A stretch of DNA of 64,000 nucleotides, taken from the NCBI GenBank assembly GCA_034440615.1, contig JAOTOM010004371.1, forward strand, positions 87,001-151,000. Reading direction: 5' to 3'. The notes under the pieces were generated by a model. The model ran no database searches. It saw only the letters and a program-made list of their open reading frames with translations, and was not told where the DNA came from. This document shows positions 43,906-55,160 of this stretch, in pieces. The translations under genes were made by a program, and so were the position numbers. This DNA is from Ashinkailepas kermadecensis (lineage: Eukaryota; Arthropoda; Thecostraca; Neolepadidae). Numbering within the stretch: the first letter of the stretch is position 1; the number at the start of each line of letters is the position of its first letter.

Positions 43906-44053
43906 ATGGTACATAACACACTGTCGCTTCACCCACTTCGCTACGCGCCTTAGCTCAGCAATCCAGTACCTTGATAGCCTTGATCAAAGTGGACACCCCC
44001 ATATGCTTCATAACAGCATGCTGTTCTCGGACAAGGAGTTCAGCAACATGCCC

Positions 44054-44450
44054 TTACAAAAGTGGGTGCAACTCATCATGAAAGTAATTCCGACAATTGC
44101 AGCCTGCCTTTGACACGAGCAATCCGCCGTCGCTTATCAGCGGCGCCAGGCGGTACAACAGCGAGCTTTCGGAGATCATATTACCACGCTGCAAAGCTCT
44201 CACTTCTTGTGAACACGCCTCCATCTCTTCCACAGAATACGCCTCCAGCTGCGCCACCTTCATCAACCGAATTCTCGAGTCGGTAATTTCGTCCGGAGCG
44301 AGGTCAGATGGATTACGCCAAGCAGCACAAGACACGTTCTGATTGAACCCGACAGATCCAGCTCACTGCACGCGCAGCTCTCGAGAATCTACCCAAACGC
44401 TCGGCCACACGTTGGCTTACAGATGCAGCCAGCGTCTGTCGTTTTGCAGC
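44054..44450 (-). pseudogene. BEL/Pao pol: region before integrase
   Basis: The minus frame shows NPSDLAPDEITDSR, then EEMEACSQEVRALQRG, then SSLLYRLAPLISDGGLL. These match the conserved pattern between RNase H and the integrase zinc region of BEL/Pao (E-x-x-LQ-x-G, then S-x-L-x-x-L-x-P-x-x-D-x-x-GLL). An upstream frame adds RLGRFSRAARAVSWI. A stop at about 44,054 separates it from AELLVREQHAVMKHMGVSTL, which carries the expected H-x-x-GV-x-TL word. A deletion inside NPSDLA...EITDS is likely. Confidence 0.8.
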
Positions 44451-45289
44451 TGTCGGAGTGACCCCTCAGAGGGGAGATTACACATCCCTTTCGCAGCCAA
44501 GGGCCTGCCCGAATATTCGGATAGCCAACTAGGCTCAGACACTCACATGCGAGAGCTCAACATTTCATCACCCGAAGGCCCGAAGGTGGTCGGATCGGCC
44601 GGCTCTTCCTGTCCAGGACAATGGAACTAGCACGAGGGAGATGTCAGATCCTGAATTTCGGACACCCTGTTGTCAACAAACTGTTCCCACCCTTCCCATC
44701 TTGCCGCTGACGGGCCAAGGAGGGGACGAATGAACTCAGGATTAACGATTATAATTAATCACACGCAGTGGCGCAGCCAGATCTTCCCAAGGCCCAATAA
44801 TTGCAATATCCTCCCCACACAGGATCCTCCCTAGCATAATTCCCTATTGAAGCCTCTGGATAAAAGCTCACGGTAATTTTTAATAACACAAAAAAATGAA
44901 AGGATTATAGGTATGTTTGGCACTTACCGCGAAGAGGGAGCCGGCATAAGCAGCAAATGATACCCACGCACCCCTTAGGCTTCTGGCTACGCCATTGGCT
45001 GTTTTACATGTATATGTTATGCTTTGGACCGCTAGGGATTATTTATACCACCCATGCACAATTTTATTATTGAAAAATATAAGCATAGCTTCAGGTGGGT
45101 TTGATACATTTCCCCATTATTGCCACCCGATTTCGTCATTGCGAACATTTTGATATTTTTATATCGTAGGAGTGCAGATTGGATCAGCAGAATTCGCTTG
45201 AGCTAATTAAGTTTGATGTTGGCCCAGTACATTCAGAAATCTTAAGGGGCGGAATCCGCCCATACAGATTTAGGTCTAAAAGAGCAATA
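44451..45289. other. Unannotated spacer
   Basis: May include unrecognisable upstream BEL/Pao sequence. At 45,237-45,260 the phrase AATCTTAAGGGGCGGAATCC followed by GCCC repeats the motif at 10,289-10,314; its centre GGGCGG-AAT-CCGCCC is an inverted repeat. Confidence 0.4.
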
Positions 45290-45401
45290 CCGTTGTCATA
45301 TGGTTAAGTGTCACATGGTTAATTGCCATATGGCTAAGTCCCATATGGTTAAGTGCCATATGGTTAAGTGCCATATGATAAACTTCCATATGGTCAAGTG
45401 C
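45290..45401. repeat. 15-bp tandem repeat, about 7 units
   Basis: Unit CCATATGGTTAAGTG with point changes; each unit holds the palindrome CATATG or CCATATGG. Confidence 0.92.
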
Positions 45402-45955
45402 AAGGCTTGCCCGATCATGCAAGAAAAACAATGCTCGTCAGACGAAGTGGCAATGCGGACATGGGTGTTTCCAGTTAAGGAAAAACAACTGGTTTACTGA
45501 TATCATTCAATAATTCTCAAATGCCATTATTTCTCAGCTAGCATAGCGTCTGCGACAAAAGCGCCAGGATAATCACTAGTGTAGTTGTGTATCCACAACG
45601 ACTTTAGCTACCATTCATGGTACTGTATATTCATGAACTAGTACGCCAAGTGTATTTGTTAAAGTTAGTTAACCTTTTGATGTCCATTTCATTGTCACTT
45701 ACACTGATGTATTGCAAAATATTGTGATTGCGATTTTCCTCGTGTAACTCGAGCTCGGTATTGCAGCGCCGTTTGACGCCTTCGCTCTGTTCGTCTGGTG
45801 GGGCTCAGTGGTCTGCACGGATTCCGGTTCGCAGGTGTGGTGGACACAGTTAATGCCGGCCGGCACCGGCGTACTCATCGGAATTGACAGCCAATTAATT
45901 GTAGCACTGTTGGCATTCAAGTTTTCACGCATCAACCGAAGACCATGCAGTGTGC
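45402..45955. other. Unannotated spacer
   Basis: A frame from 45,808 runs into the 55-bp array; its unique N-terminal part shows no domain. Confidence 0.4.
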
Positions 45956-46405
45956 GATCGGCCGAACGTCTGTCGGTCGCGCGGCCGGCAGCCCCGACGG
46001 TCCGGCCGTGGTCCGGCCGGACGTCTGTCGGTCGCGCGGCCGGCCGCCCCGACGGTCCGGCCGTAGTCCGGCCGGACGTCTGTCGGTCGCGCGGCCGGCA
46101 GCCCCGACGGTCCGGCCGTGGTCCGGCCGGACGTCTGTCGGTCGCGCGGCCGGCCGCCCCGACGGTCCGGCCGTGGTCCGGCCGGACGTCTGTCGGTCGC
46201 GCGGCCGGCCGCCCCGACGGTCCGGCCGTGGTCCGGCCGGACGTCTGTCGGTCGCGCGGCCGGCCGCCCCGACGGTCCGGCCGTGGTCCGGCCGGACGTC
46301 TGTCGGTCGCGCGGCCGGCCGCCCCGACGGTCCGGCCGTGGTCCGGCCGAACGTCTGTCGGTCGCGCGGCCGGCCGCCCCGACGGTCCGGCCGTGGTCCA
46401 CCCGG
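45956..46405. repeat. 55-bp CpG-rich minisatellite, about 8 units
   Basis: The unit contains ACGTCTGTCGGTCGCGCGGC, then CGGCCGCCCCGACGGTCCGG, then CCGTGGTCCGGCCGG. GC content is extreme and the unit is packed with CGGCCG palindromes. Units differ at only a few bases. Because 55 is not a multiple of 3, each frame cycles through all phases, and open frames of 148-224 residues on both strands are artefacts. Confidence 0.97.
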
Positions 46406-47776
46406 ACGCGAAGCCAGCCTGTCAACTTTGATGGGCTGCCAAAGCCCACGAAAGTTTTCCGGGACATTCTGACATTTGAAACGGCAAGAGCGATGTGCCT
46501 GGCATGGGCTCCGCCACCAGTGGAGTTTGGATGGACAGATCTCCTCAATATTTGCCAAGCCTAACATTACGCCTGTATGGGCGCTGCATGGAAACAATGC
46601 GCACACGGCCGCGAATAGCCCCTGTGGCCTGCTGCGATGGCGGAACCGATGGTCCCTGGTGGTGGTCAGGAGTGGAACTTTCTATGTACTTGCCGGGCTC
46701 GAGCCCTCTCAAACCATTTGCACTCTTAACCCTATGGTCCATGGGCGCAAAGCAGATCAAATTGGGTTTGAAACTGCTTGAGCCCCTCCCCAAAACATAC
46801 AAAAATACCACTGCTGGGAGTGAATATATATCCGAAAGGGCTGATCCGTGGCCAACTTCGGCCATAGCTATTACGGATAAGTCAGCAATATACCACCTAC
46901 CGTCACCGCCACCATCTTCACCTCACCAGTGCGCTTGGGGCATCGAATACGGCGAAACGTCATCTCTGCCATGCATCATATCCCGCCAGAGCATGTCACC
47001 AACACAGGTACGAGCAAGAAATCAACATGGGTGCTCAACTGACTCCACCGACTTACAGATGGGAGTACACCACGCTTCCGAATAATCCAGCATAAATATT
47101 GCTCCTGGGTATCTTTGAGCCATAGGTGACTGAGGTGAAACGTTACCCATCTCCTACTATTAAATGTATTAATGTAGCCTATGAATCTTTCAAATATAGG
47201 ATGAAGATGGGTGTAAAACATGCTCTTTCAGATACAATACACAGCTATAAAACTGTTTTTGCTACTATCTTTTACATTTTCAGCGTTTTCAATTCTCCAT
47301 GAGGAGATAAAGGCCAATGAAGAGGAGTTGGACCCGGCATTGATGGATTCGTGGTTAATCGGACTCCAGTATTTTGAGTTCTATGCGCTGCACCATGCTT
47401 TACTTTCATCTACATTTCGTATTTTACATAAGCATTATCATGCACAAAGAGATGCTTCGTTAGGGATACTGCCTGGCATAAATATTAACTATCGAATTTT
47501 CATGAGTAAATATAATGCAAAACATCAATGTGGTATGTTCAAAATAATTACCACCATCAATTAATTCTCCAAGATTCTCTTCAACGTCTTCGTGTATGCC
47601 TGCTTCCAAAATATCCCGTTTGGCGGAGGTACGGATCCTCTGTATAGCAAATGTCCGAACTCGACGCGTATGGTACGCGTTTTGCGGCAAACTCCTTCAT
47701 CACCACACCGTTGGTTCTGCTCAGACATGGGGCTGAAGAGCGTGGAGAGTCTGGAACATGGCCGCCTCTCTCCCGT

Positions 47777-47780
<4 letters not shown>
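46406..47780. other. Unannotated stretch
   Basis: Frames of 101-196 residues (46,495-47,085 plus) and 114 residues (47,220-47,564 plus) are unidentified. The second is in AT-rich sequence with no repeats and has a hydrophobic start (residues about 10-25), so a small exon cannot be excluded. Confidence 0.35.

Positions 47781-47864
<84 letters not shown>
47781..47864. repeat. (TA)n microsatellite
   Basis: About 84 bases of pure TA. Confidence 0.97.
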
Positions 47865-47865
<1 letters not shown>

Positions 47866-49603
47866 CATGGCGGGTTTGTAGGACCCCAGCTAAACTGCGT
47901 ATATTAGGCTGAGCTGATCGAGCTGCACCTTTCTTCTCTGGCATCGCCGCCGTGTTCGCCGCTCCGCGCTGTAGAGCGGCGGTCTCGCAGTGGGCTACCA
48001 GCAAAACATGCACAACACATTTCGCGAGCTATCCGCATCACATCCGACATAGGATCGCCAGCTCTCCGAAATCCTGTAGTGCCGTGTTGAGTGGGGCCCT
48101 TCGACCAAACCGCCTGACTGGTAGTCTGAACCGCGCACACCTACGTGTGATGCGGTACGGTATGCCCATCCAGGATATTCTCGTGTCAGGCACTTGGCCA
48201 TGCCTGATCGTCGAGCGGTTTTCGACATCAGTAGTGTACATATGAATGGAATGCATGAGCCCAAACATCCAATGCCTAGGTAGGTAGTTTTAGTGTGATA
48301 ACCATGTACATTGTTGCTAATCTGTTGACGGCATGCAAAACATGATAGTTCAAGTCATAAACATTATAAAAAAACATTACCAAGATATAATTCCCAAAAT
48401 TCGAGAAATGTTCAGGTTTGTCTGGTATTAACTGGTTGAAATCAGTTAGTTAGCCTTACCTACATATTCAAGATTATGGTGAGAAGAAAACATATTGATT
48501 TCCAGGTGGGTTATGTTAGGAGAGGTCAGACAAGGTAAGGTAAGCTGGAGTTTCGCCGGCATTATTGTAAACTGTGGGGTGTTGTGGTTTGCAGTGCGCC
48601 TGTGATTTCTACTTGTGTGCATTTTCCTCCCATATATGCCCACCATGTTTGCTTGTGCGTGAGCTGTTCTGCACGCTTGCGCACGCGTGTGTGCAGACGT
48701 GCATTTCTGCGTGTGTGAAGACTCGCGCGTGCGATTGTGTGCATTTTACTTCACTTGGGTGTGTTCCATTTATATCGCAATGATGTGCTTCGCTTTTGCT
48801 CAGTTCGTTTGCTTGTCAAGGAATATGTTTTCCCCGCAGCATGCTGCTAGTTAATGAACTGAAATAAGGTGGTTCCGTCCGACGATGTTCTAAAATATAG
48901 TTATGAAGTATTACTTTTAACTACTGGACCTGCTATTCTAGTTTTTTCTTCTTCTTCTTCAAAGCAGCTAACAGCTCAATGAGATACACGTTGAGCGATC
49001 CAGTACAAAGCAGCCAGTGGTTGCGAAGCTTCTCGCACAGCCCACCATTAGGGTTTCTATTGCTCTTCATGTTAGGCAATAAGTCTGCGTGCAGATCACA
49101 CAGACGCCGGACCGAAGATTCGAACGGCGTTCGAAATGATTTTTACGCTTAAGAAGACGTCTGCCTTAGAAAAGTGAAAAATGGGCGGCTGGGAGGGATG
49201 TGACAGCGAAGTGAATTCCCAATGGAACCGCTCCGCCACGCCAATCGCCACAGCACGCAAAAAGAAGTCTGGCGAATGCTCCTATTTCCCCTGCATCCTT
49301 TTGATACACGAGGAGGCCCCCTCCCAATGCCCAAATTATACCTATATGTATGATCACGAGGACAGTTAGGACTATTTTGCGCATGCAACACCCCGTCTCC
49401 GAACCCACTGGTACCCCAGATGGATCCAAGCCCCTTCCACAGTGGAACTGAGGGGGGGGGGACTGAACCCACCTTCATACGCTCCCGGAAAACCTCTCAC
49501 ACCTCCGATCCCGGGTGGGTCCGAACTGGGTGGGTCCGGTCCCGTTCCAGAATGCTCCAGTTCCCGGTCACCTGGGAGCATGCTCCAGTTCCCGGTCACA
49601 CAA
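47865..49603. other. Unannotated stretch
   Basis: Small GC hairpin CGCCGCTC/GAGCGGCG at about 47,958-47,980. TG-rich low complexity at 48,640-48,745. TTC triplet run at about 48,947-48,960. Near 49,556-49,596, GCTCCAGTTCCCGGTCAC occurs twice. G-run at 49,452. No gene motif. Confidence 0.4.
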
Positions 49604-49635
49604 CCCAGTGTTCCCGCCGTCGGAGGAACACTGGG
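49604..49635. repeat. Perfect 11-bp inverted repeat (hairpin 1 of 3)
   Basis: CCCAGTGTTCC (49,604-49,614) and GGAACACTGGG (49,625-49,635) around a 10-base loop. Confidence 0.9.
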
Positions 49636-49723
49636 AATCTGAGTCCCATCGGAGCCGCGGAGTGGCCCGGACCGCCAGCACCCCCGAGGAACTCACGAGT
49701 GCCGCGCCGCGTTTCTGTCGGCC

Positions 49724-49762
49724 GTTCGTCGAGCGATAGTAGGCTATCATCGCTCGACGAAC
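49724..49762. repeat. Perfect 14-bp inverted repeat (hairpin 2 of 3)
   Basis: GTTCGTCGAGCGAT (49,724-49,737) and ATCGCTCGACGAAC (49,749-49,762), with AGTAGGCTATC between. Confidence 0.93.
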
Positions 49763-49768
49763 AGCTGG

Positions 49769-49808
49769 GGTACTGTCGTGGGTCCGGCTCCGGTCCCACG
49801 ACAGTACC
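49769..49808. repeat. Perfect 14-bp inverted repeat at array edge (hairpin 3 of 3)
   Basis: GGTACTGTCGTGGG (49,769-49,782) and CCCACGACAGTACC (49,795-49,808) around a 12-base loop TCCGGCTCCGGT. The right arm and loop are the first copy of the 46-bp repeat; the full left arm exists only here. Confidence 0.93.
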
Positions 49809-50281
49809 TCAGCTCACGGCGGCGTGGGTCCGGCTCCGGTCCCACGACAGTACCTCAGCTGACGGCGGCGTGGGTCCGGCTCCGGTCCCACGACAGTACC
49901 TCAGCTGACGGCGGCGTGGGTCCGGCTCCGGTCCCACGACAGTACCTCGCTGACGGCGGCGTGGGTCCGGCTCCGGTCCCACGACAGTACCTCAGCTGAC
50001 GGCGGCGTGGGTCCGGCTCCGGTCCCACGACAGTACCTCAGCTGACGGCGGCGTGGGTCCGGCTCCGGTCCCACGACAGTACCTCAGCTGACGGCGGCGT
50101 GGGTCCGGCTCCGGTCCCACGACAGTACCTCAGCTGACGGCGGCGTGGGTCCGGCTCCGGTCCCACGACAGTACCTCAGCTGACGGCGGCGTGGGTCCGG
50201 CTCCGGTCCCACGACAGTACCTCAGCTGACGGCGGCGTGGGTCCGGCTCCGGTCCCACGACAGTACCTCAGCTGACGGCGG
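49783..50281. repeat. 46-bp minisatellite, about 11 units
   Basis: The unit contains GCTGACGGCGGCGTGGGTCC, then GGCTCCGGTCCCACGACAGT, then ACCTCA. Units are almost identical; one lacks the CA before GCTGACGG (about 49,949). Each unit can form a GTGGG/CCCAC stem. Confidence 0.97.
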
Positions 50282-50384
50282 CCACATTGTGCTGCGTGGA
50301 TGGTGCGGCAACGCAGCGGCGGCCATGATATTGCGCGGTGAAACGAGAGGCCGGGTCGACTAGCCGGTCAGCTGGGCCGACCAA
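50282..50384. other. Short spacer between arrays
   Basis: About 100 bases of unique GC-rich DNA. Confidence 0.6.
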
Positions 50385-51085
50385 CCGGTGAACTGATTCG
50401 GCCAGCTGATCAACGGGGCCCACCAACTGATGAACCTGGCCAGCCAGCTGATCAACGGCCCCACCAACTGATGAACCTGGCCAGCTAGCTGATCAACGGG
50501 CCTACTAGCTGATGAACCTGGCCAGCCAGCTGATCAACGGCCCCACCAACTGATGAACCTGGCCAGCTAGCTGATCAACGGGCCTACTAGCTGATGAACA
50601 TGGCCAGCCAGCTGATCAACGGGGCCCATCAACTGATGAACCTGGCCAGCTAGCTGATCAACGGGCCCACTAGCTGATGAACCTGGCCAGCCAGCTGATC
50701 AATGGGCCTACTAGCTGATGAACATGGCCAGCCAGCTGATCAACGGGGCCCATCAACTGATGAACCTGGCCAGCTAGCTGATCAACGGGCCCACTAGCTG
50801 ATGAACCTGGCCAGCCAGCTGATCAACGGGCCCATCAACTGATGAACCTGGCCAGCTAGCTGATCAACGGGCCCACTAGCTGATGAACCTGGCCAGCCAG
50901 CTGATCAACGGGCCCATCAACTGATGAACCTGGTAAGTCAGCTGATCAACGGGCCCATTAGCTGATGAACCTGGTAAGTCAGCTGATCAATGGGCCCACC
51001 AACTGATGAACCTGGTCGGCCAGCTGGATAACTGGGCTGGTTAGGTGATGAACTGGGCCAACCAGCCGATGAACTGGGTCCACCA
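50385..51085. repeat. 42-bp minisatellite, about 16 units
   Basis: The unit contains CTGATCAACGGGCCCACTAG followed by CTGATGAACCTGGCCAGC. Two half-unit types (CCAACTGATGAACC and CTAGCTGATGAACC) alternate through part of the array, giving a two-unit higher-order pattern. The right end is more diverged and fades out near 51,085. Confidence 0.93.
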
Positions 51086-51399
51086 ACCGATGAACTTGAA
51101 CATCCTTTCCCAACGTGGCAGTTACACGAACATTCACAAACGCCGCACTTTCACCAACCTTCGCGAACACCGCACTTCCACGAACCTTCACGAACATGAA
51201 CACCCTTTCCCACGCAACAATGCCACACTTCCAACATGCACAAAACAACCACAACTGCCGACATGTTCTTCATTTTCCGCCGGGAGGACGGGAGAGCTAT
51301 GAGCTTTTTTGGACCGCTGGGCGATGAAGGAGGTATTCCTTAAGCTTACCAGAACACCACTTCACGCAAAAAAAAAACTATCCAATGCGCTATTAACAC
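51086..51399. repeat. Degenerate 20-25-bp repeats and spacer
   Basis: CACGAACATTCACAAACGCC, CACGAACCTTCACGAACATG and similar phrases recur at 51,110-51,215. From 51,240 to 51,399 no repeat is seen. It may be the 5' untranslated end of the LINE that follows. Confidence 0.5.
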
Positions 51400-51639
51400 A
51401 CTAGAACAATGACATCGACTCGCACACACTCCCAACGCTACTCAACATACCAGGCACGCCCCGTGACGGTGACCCCTGCCGCCCACCTCAACATCAGCTA
51501 GGGGACCATCTGGGCCCTGACCTGGTGTCCGTCAACGGTGACACCCTGGTTGTCCAGTTTGGATATCCAGGGTGTCGTGACAGTGTACCGGCCACCAGCA
51601 CCATCACACAAAACAACCCCATAACGACATTCAACATCC

Positions 51640-52250
51640 CACACCACCCGACCACCCACACGCAGCATGCATCCGCTTCGCAGTAACACCACGCGCTCCC
51701 ACGCGCTCCCCTCCCCTCACAGTAACACCACGCGCTCCCCTCACAGTAACACCACGCGCTCCCCTCACAGTAACACCACGCGCTCCCCTCACACGACGCT
51801 GCACACGCTGCCAAAAATACGGCCACGACGCGCGAGAGGCTGCCGCACGCCACACCCAACATGTGGGGGCCGCGCAGGTCTCCACAACACCTCCAGCCGT
51901 GACAGCACCCAGCGGCACTGCACCGGCTCCGGTGAGCGAGCCTGCCCGCGGTGGGCAGCGGAGCGTGAGGTGCTCCCACTGGGCCACCTCGAGGGCTGGA
52001 CTCGGGCACGGGCGAGGAGATACGTCGTCCTCTGCAGGAGAAGGGGGCCGATCGGCAACACGCACACACACACACGCACACGCAACGACCACTACCACCT
52101 TCACTCCGGGACACCCAGCGGTACCCAGAACACCCACACACAACCCACCTATCTGCGCCATCCCACCCGCCAACACCGACACCACACACCCGGGGCACAC
52201 TTCACCTGCTCACCATCCACCACATGCCGGTCACTGACCTAGTCCACATC
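51640..52250 (+). pseudogene. Jockey ORF1 (gag-like), zinc-knuckle region
   Basis: At about 51,799 the frame reads RRCTRCQKYGHDARE; after a one-base frameshift it continues GCRTPHPTCGGRAGLHNTSS. Together these give a C-x2-C-x4-H-x4-C knuckle and a second, mutated one in which a Cys is Arg, followed by a third, badly decayed Cys-His block near 51,930-51,990. This arrangement is typical of the nucleic-acid-binding ORF1 protein of Jockey LINEs. Just upstream (51,686-51,790) a 24-bp repeat (CAGTAACACCACGCGCTCCC and on) occurs four times inside the gene. The N-terminal half is unrecognisable. Confidence 0.75.
51686..51790. repeat. 24-bp tandem repeat inside the ORF1 remnant
   Basis: CAGTAACACCACGCGCTCCC followed by CTCA, about four units; the first is disrupted. 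24 is a multiple of 3, so the frame is kept. Confidence 0.9.
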
Positions 52251-52684
52251 ACCCACACACCGCGCCGGCTTACCTCCGCACGACCACCCCGGACGCCACG
52301 ACTCACACCACCTGAGCGTACCACAACACACACAAAACGTCCCAACACCCAATATAGCTCGCGGAGACATCACGAGACCCACGCACACAGCCCAAACCAC
52401 AGCTCACCGCACCCCCCCCCTCCCGCGTCCACCACCGCGAGGAAGGGCGCTACGACTCCAGCGTCGACACAGACACGCCATCCGCCACACGGTCTCGCTC
52501 CACGTCCAGATCACCATCCCACCATCCACACGCAAATCACGATCACGAGAACCCAAGCACGCTACACGAGGCACCACAACAAAGCCAACACAACGACCCA
52601 CCGCCAAAGAGAAACAAGCTAAACACAGCACCCGAACTAAGCCACAGCACTAACGCAGACAATACTACAGTGGAACACTCACTC

Positions 52685-53420
52685 TCTCACAGGAAGCTGG
52701 CAATAATTCAAACACTATACTCCAACACAGTACACAATACTATACATCCAAGAAACGCACCTTAAATCAAACTATCCTTATTATAATTCATGCACATCAC
52801 AATACACACTAACACAGACTGGACTTCACTAGCACGGTGCATAAAGGCGAAGTGTGCACATACATACCAAAATACCAACTGCTACACCACACCGCCGCCT
52901 CCCCTTCCACACCACAACATGCATAGTTATCATTGAAGTGTTCATTAACCACATAGCATGCACAATCATCAATGTATATGACCCACCAGAGCAACGCACT
53001 GAAACCCTTCCGGAACTTAGCAGAGCACTTGACCAAATTTCCACATCCGCTATCATATGCCGGGACTTTAATTCACACCACGCACTCTGGGATCACACCA
53101 CAACACAGCCAAACACTGGGGACAACACAGTTATCGACATCGCAGTTCGACACGACTCCACAGCACTGAACAACGGAACACCAACATTTATCGCCCCTAT
53201 CGTGTCACATTACAGGCACACCACACCCGACATCACCTTCGCATCCTCGCGCCTACACCTCCGTTTACAATGGGATGCCGCCTCTGACCCTCTATTTATT
53301 GGCCACGTCCCTATCAACACCACCTTCCCCCACCACCCCAACCACTCCAGTTGGGACCTAAAAGCTGCCAATGGACGAACTTCTCTGAATCCGTTCAAAC
53401 CTTTACCTCCACCCATCTAA
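52685..53420 (+). pseudogene. Jockey ORF2 endonuclease domain
   Basis: On plus, IQETHLK (about 52,748) matches the Q-E-T active-site word. It is followed by CTIINVYDPP, then ICRDFNSHHALWDH (about 53,060; relatives have GDFN-x-H-x-x-W), then PDITFASSRL and finally IGHVPI (about 53,300), where relatives have SDH-x-PI. The last Asp is lost (Gly). The main open frame is 52,854-53,420 (188 residues). The endonuclease would nick target DNA to prime reverse transcription; this copy cannot be expected to work. Confidence 0.85.
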
Positions 53421-53514
53421 ACTCATCCCCACTTGAACTATCTGAAGCCTTAATTTCCTGCGCCGAACAATACGTACCCACAAGCAGACCACACCGCCGA
53501 CACAAACCTCGCGC

Positions 53515-54810
53515 ATCCCCTGGTGGAACGACGAGTGTCACCGAGCGGTCCGCGCGAGGAACCATACCTTATCCGAGACGAGCAACTCCTCTCCCCTATC
53601 CAATCCGGCTTCCTACCTGGACGCAACTGCCTGGACAACATCTCACTACTCATCACATGCAACCAGGAGGCGGTAGGCACAAATGGGCGCAAATGCACAG
53701 CCTGCCTGCCTCTTCCTGGCTCTAAAACGGACATATGACACAATCAGCATTTCTGCACTATTACAACTTATGTCGTAGCGTAGAAAACAACACAGTATCA
53801 ATACCTGAGGTAGACTAGCCAAATGCATCAACTTATATCTTCTATATCGTACCTTCCAAGTTAAAATAGACACTCACACTTCAGAAGTTACCCATCGACA
53901 GCAATGCAAGGCCCAGTTCTTAATTCCTTCCTCTATATTCTATGACTACGCCTAGTACTCTCTCCACACTACACTCAGTTAAAATAGCAATATATGCAAA
54001 CGGCATGGCACTTTTGACACCGGCACTTACAGGAGACCACGCGTTAGGAACAATACAGAGCGCACTACACGACATAAACAAACAATTAAAAGCATTCAAC
54101 TTGCATATGTCTGCATCTAAATCAAAATGCATCATCTTCGGCTACTGCAGACGCACAGACACACCACCATTTAAAATCGTTGAAAACATTGTTCATTTTA
54201 GAACATCCGCGATTTGTTTGGCATCACACTAGACAGCAAGCTCAACTTGAAAGCACACACACTAGACATCGCAAACAAAACGCAAACACGCATCGACACA
54301 CTAAGGGCACTCCTAAGCACAGCATGGGGAGGAGACAGGCAAACACTCATATCACTATACAAATCCATCACTCGACTCATCATGGAATACGGATCAATGC
54401 TTTCCGAAAACGCAGTGCAGGAACACCTCAACACCCCGGACTCTATCCAAACACAATACCTTACACTAGCAACAGACGCATACAAAACATCACTAACACT
54501 ATCACTACACATATACAACAACACAACACAATTGCAGTACAGACGCACACAAACACTATTCAGATACCACTACAAAACACAAAACTCATCGTACATCACC
54601 CATGCACCGACTCAACACATGACGCTCCTATCACAGACATTAGCTTGTAGCACGCAACAAATCAAGGCTACAATTACATCAGGTCGCAGAATGCAAGTGC
54701 TCGCCACATCACTTAATATCACACTACCGACCATCACACCACCGCCACGACTCACAACATGGAGGAAGAAAACCACCGCTCCACACACACTTTCTAACAG
54801 ACAGACCTAG
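53515..54810 (+). pseudogene. Jockey ORF2 linker and reverse transcriptase, inactivated
   Basis: The linker word WWNDECHRAVRARN (about 53,528) jumps directly to LSPIQSGFLPGRNCLDNISL (about 53,587), so the first RT blocks are deleted. GPVLNSFLYIL (about 53,911) is the decayed Q-G-x-V-L-S-P-x-L motif. The active site reads YANG (53,993-54,004) where YADD is required, so both catalytic Asp are gone. KAFNLHMSASKSKCIIFG follows. After a frameshift at about 54,214 comes a long intact stretch (to 54,810, 198 residues) starting FGITLDSKLNLKAHT, with KSITRLIMEYGS, typical of the region after the thumb. Confidence 0.88.
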
Positions 54811-54869
54811 GCACACGTACACCCACAGCATAATTCAGTAGCTTTTCTTATAATGCACAGCATAACACC

Positions 54870-55160
54870 CAACTAATCGCATCATATACACTGGCTCCGT
54901 ACAATACGCACCAAGGCACCCGGACGTGGCAGCGGTGTTCCACCCAAAGAACTCGCCGCCAAGAGTTTTACTCTGCAACTGTCTGCCGAACACCGCATCC
55001 ACCTACACAGCAGATCATTATGCAATTCATACAGCGTGGAAAACAATCAAGAACTCAAACTAACAACACTATTATAGCATCGTACTCACAATCAGCATTA
55101 CCGAGCATTACACCATTCACACAACAAAACACCCAGTCATCTCACACAGTCTCAACATCC
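54870..55160 (+). pseudogene. Jockey RNase H domain, 5' part
   Basis: IYTGSVQYAP (about 54,883) stands where relatives have Y-T-DGS, so the first catalytic Asp has been deleted. AIHTAWKTIKNSN (about 55,027) is the helix that normally carries the Glu. Shortly after HPVISHTVSTS (about 55,130) the frame runs into the inserted CR1-like LINE. Confidence 0.75.

Larger units (their letters stand above)
42965..44450 (-). mobile_element. BEL/Pao LTR retrotransposon, pol remnant
   Basis: Read on minus from about 44,450 down to 42,965, blocks of a BEL/Pao polyprotein occur in the right order: the stretch between RNase H and integrase, the integrase core, the end of the integrase (W-W-K-R-L...SVKSELRKSL, then INSRPLMY), and the DUF5641-like C-terminal domain (VLIHDDNVSRMVW). 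Frames change repeatedly and stops interrupt. Gag, protease and reverse transcriptase are not visible upstream, and no LTR pair was found. A dead copy. Confidence 0.85.

Noticed and set aside
45808..46606. Arg/Gly/Pro-rich frames of 148-224 residues on both strands
   Set aside because: Artefacts of the 55-bp GC-rich array.
51494..52242. Long minus frames (234 and 189 residues) opposite the Jockey ORF1
   Set aside because: Shadows of the C-rich plus-strand ORF1 remnant, which has ordered zinc-knuckle motifs.
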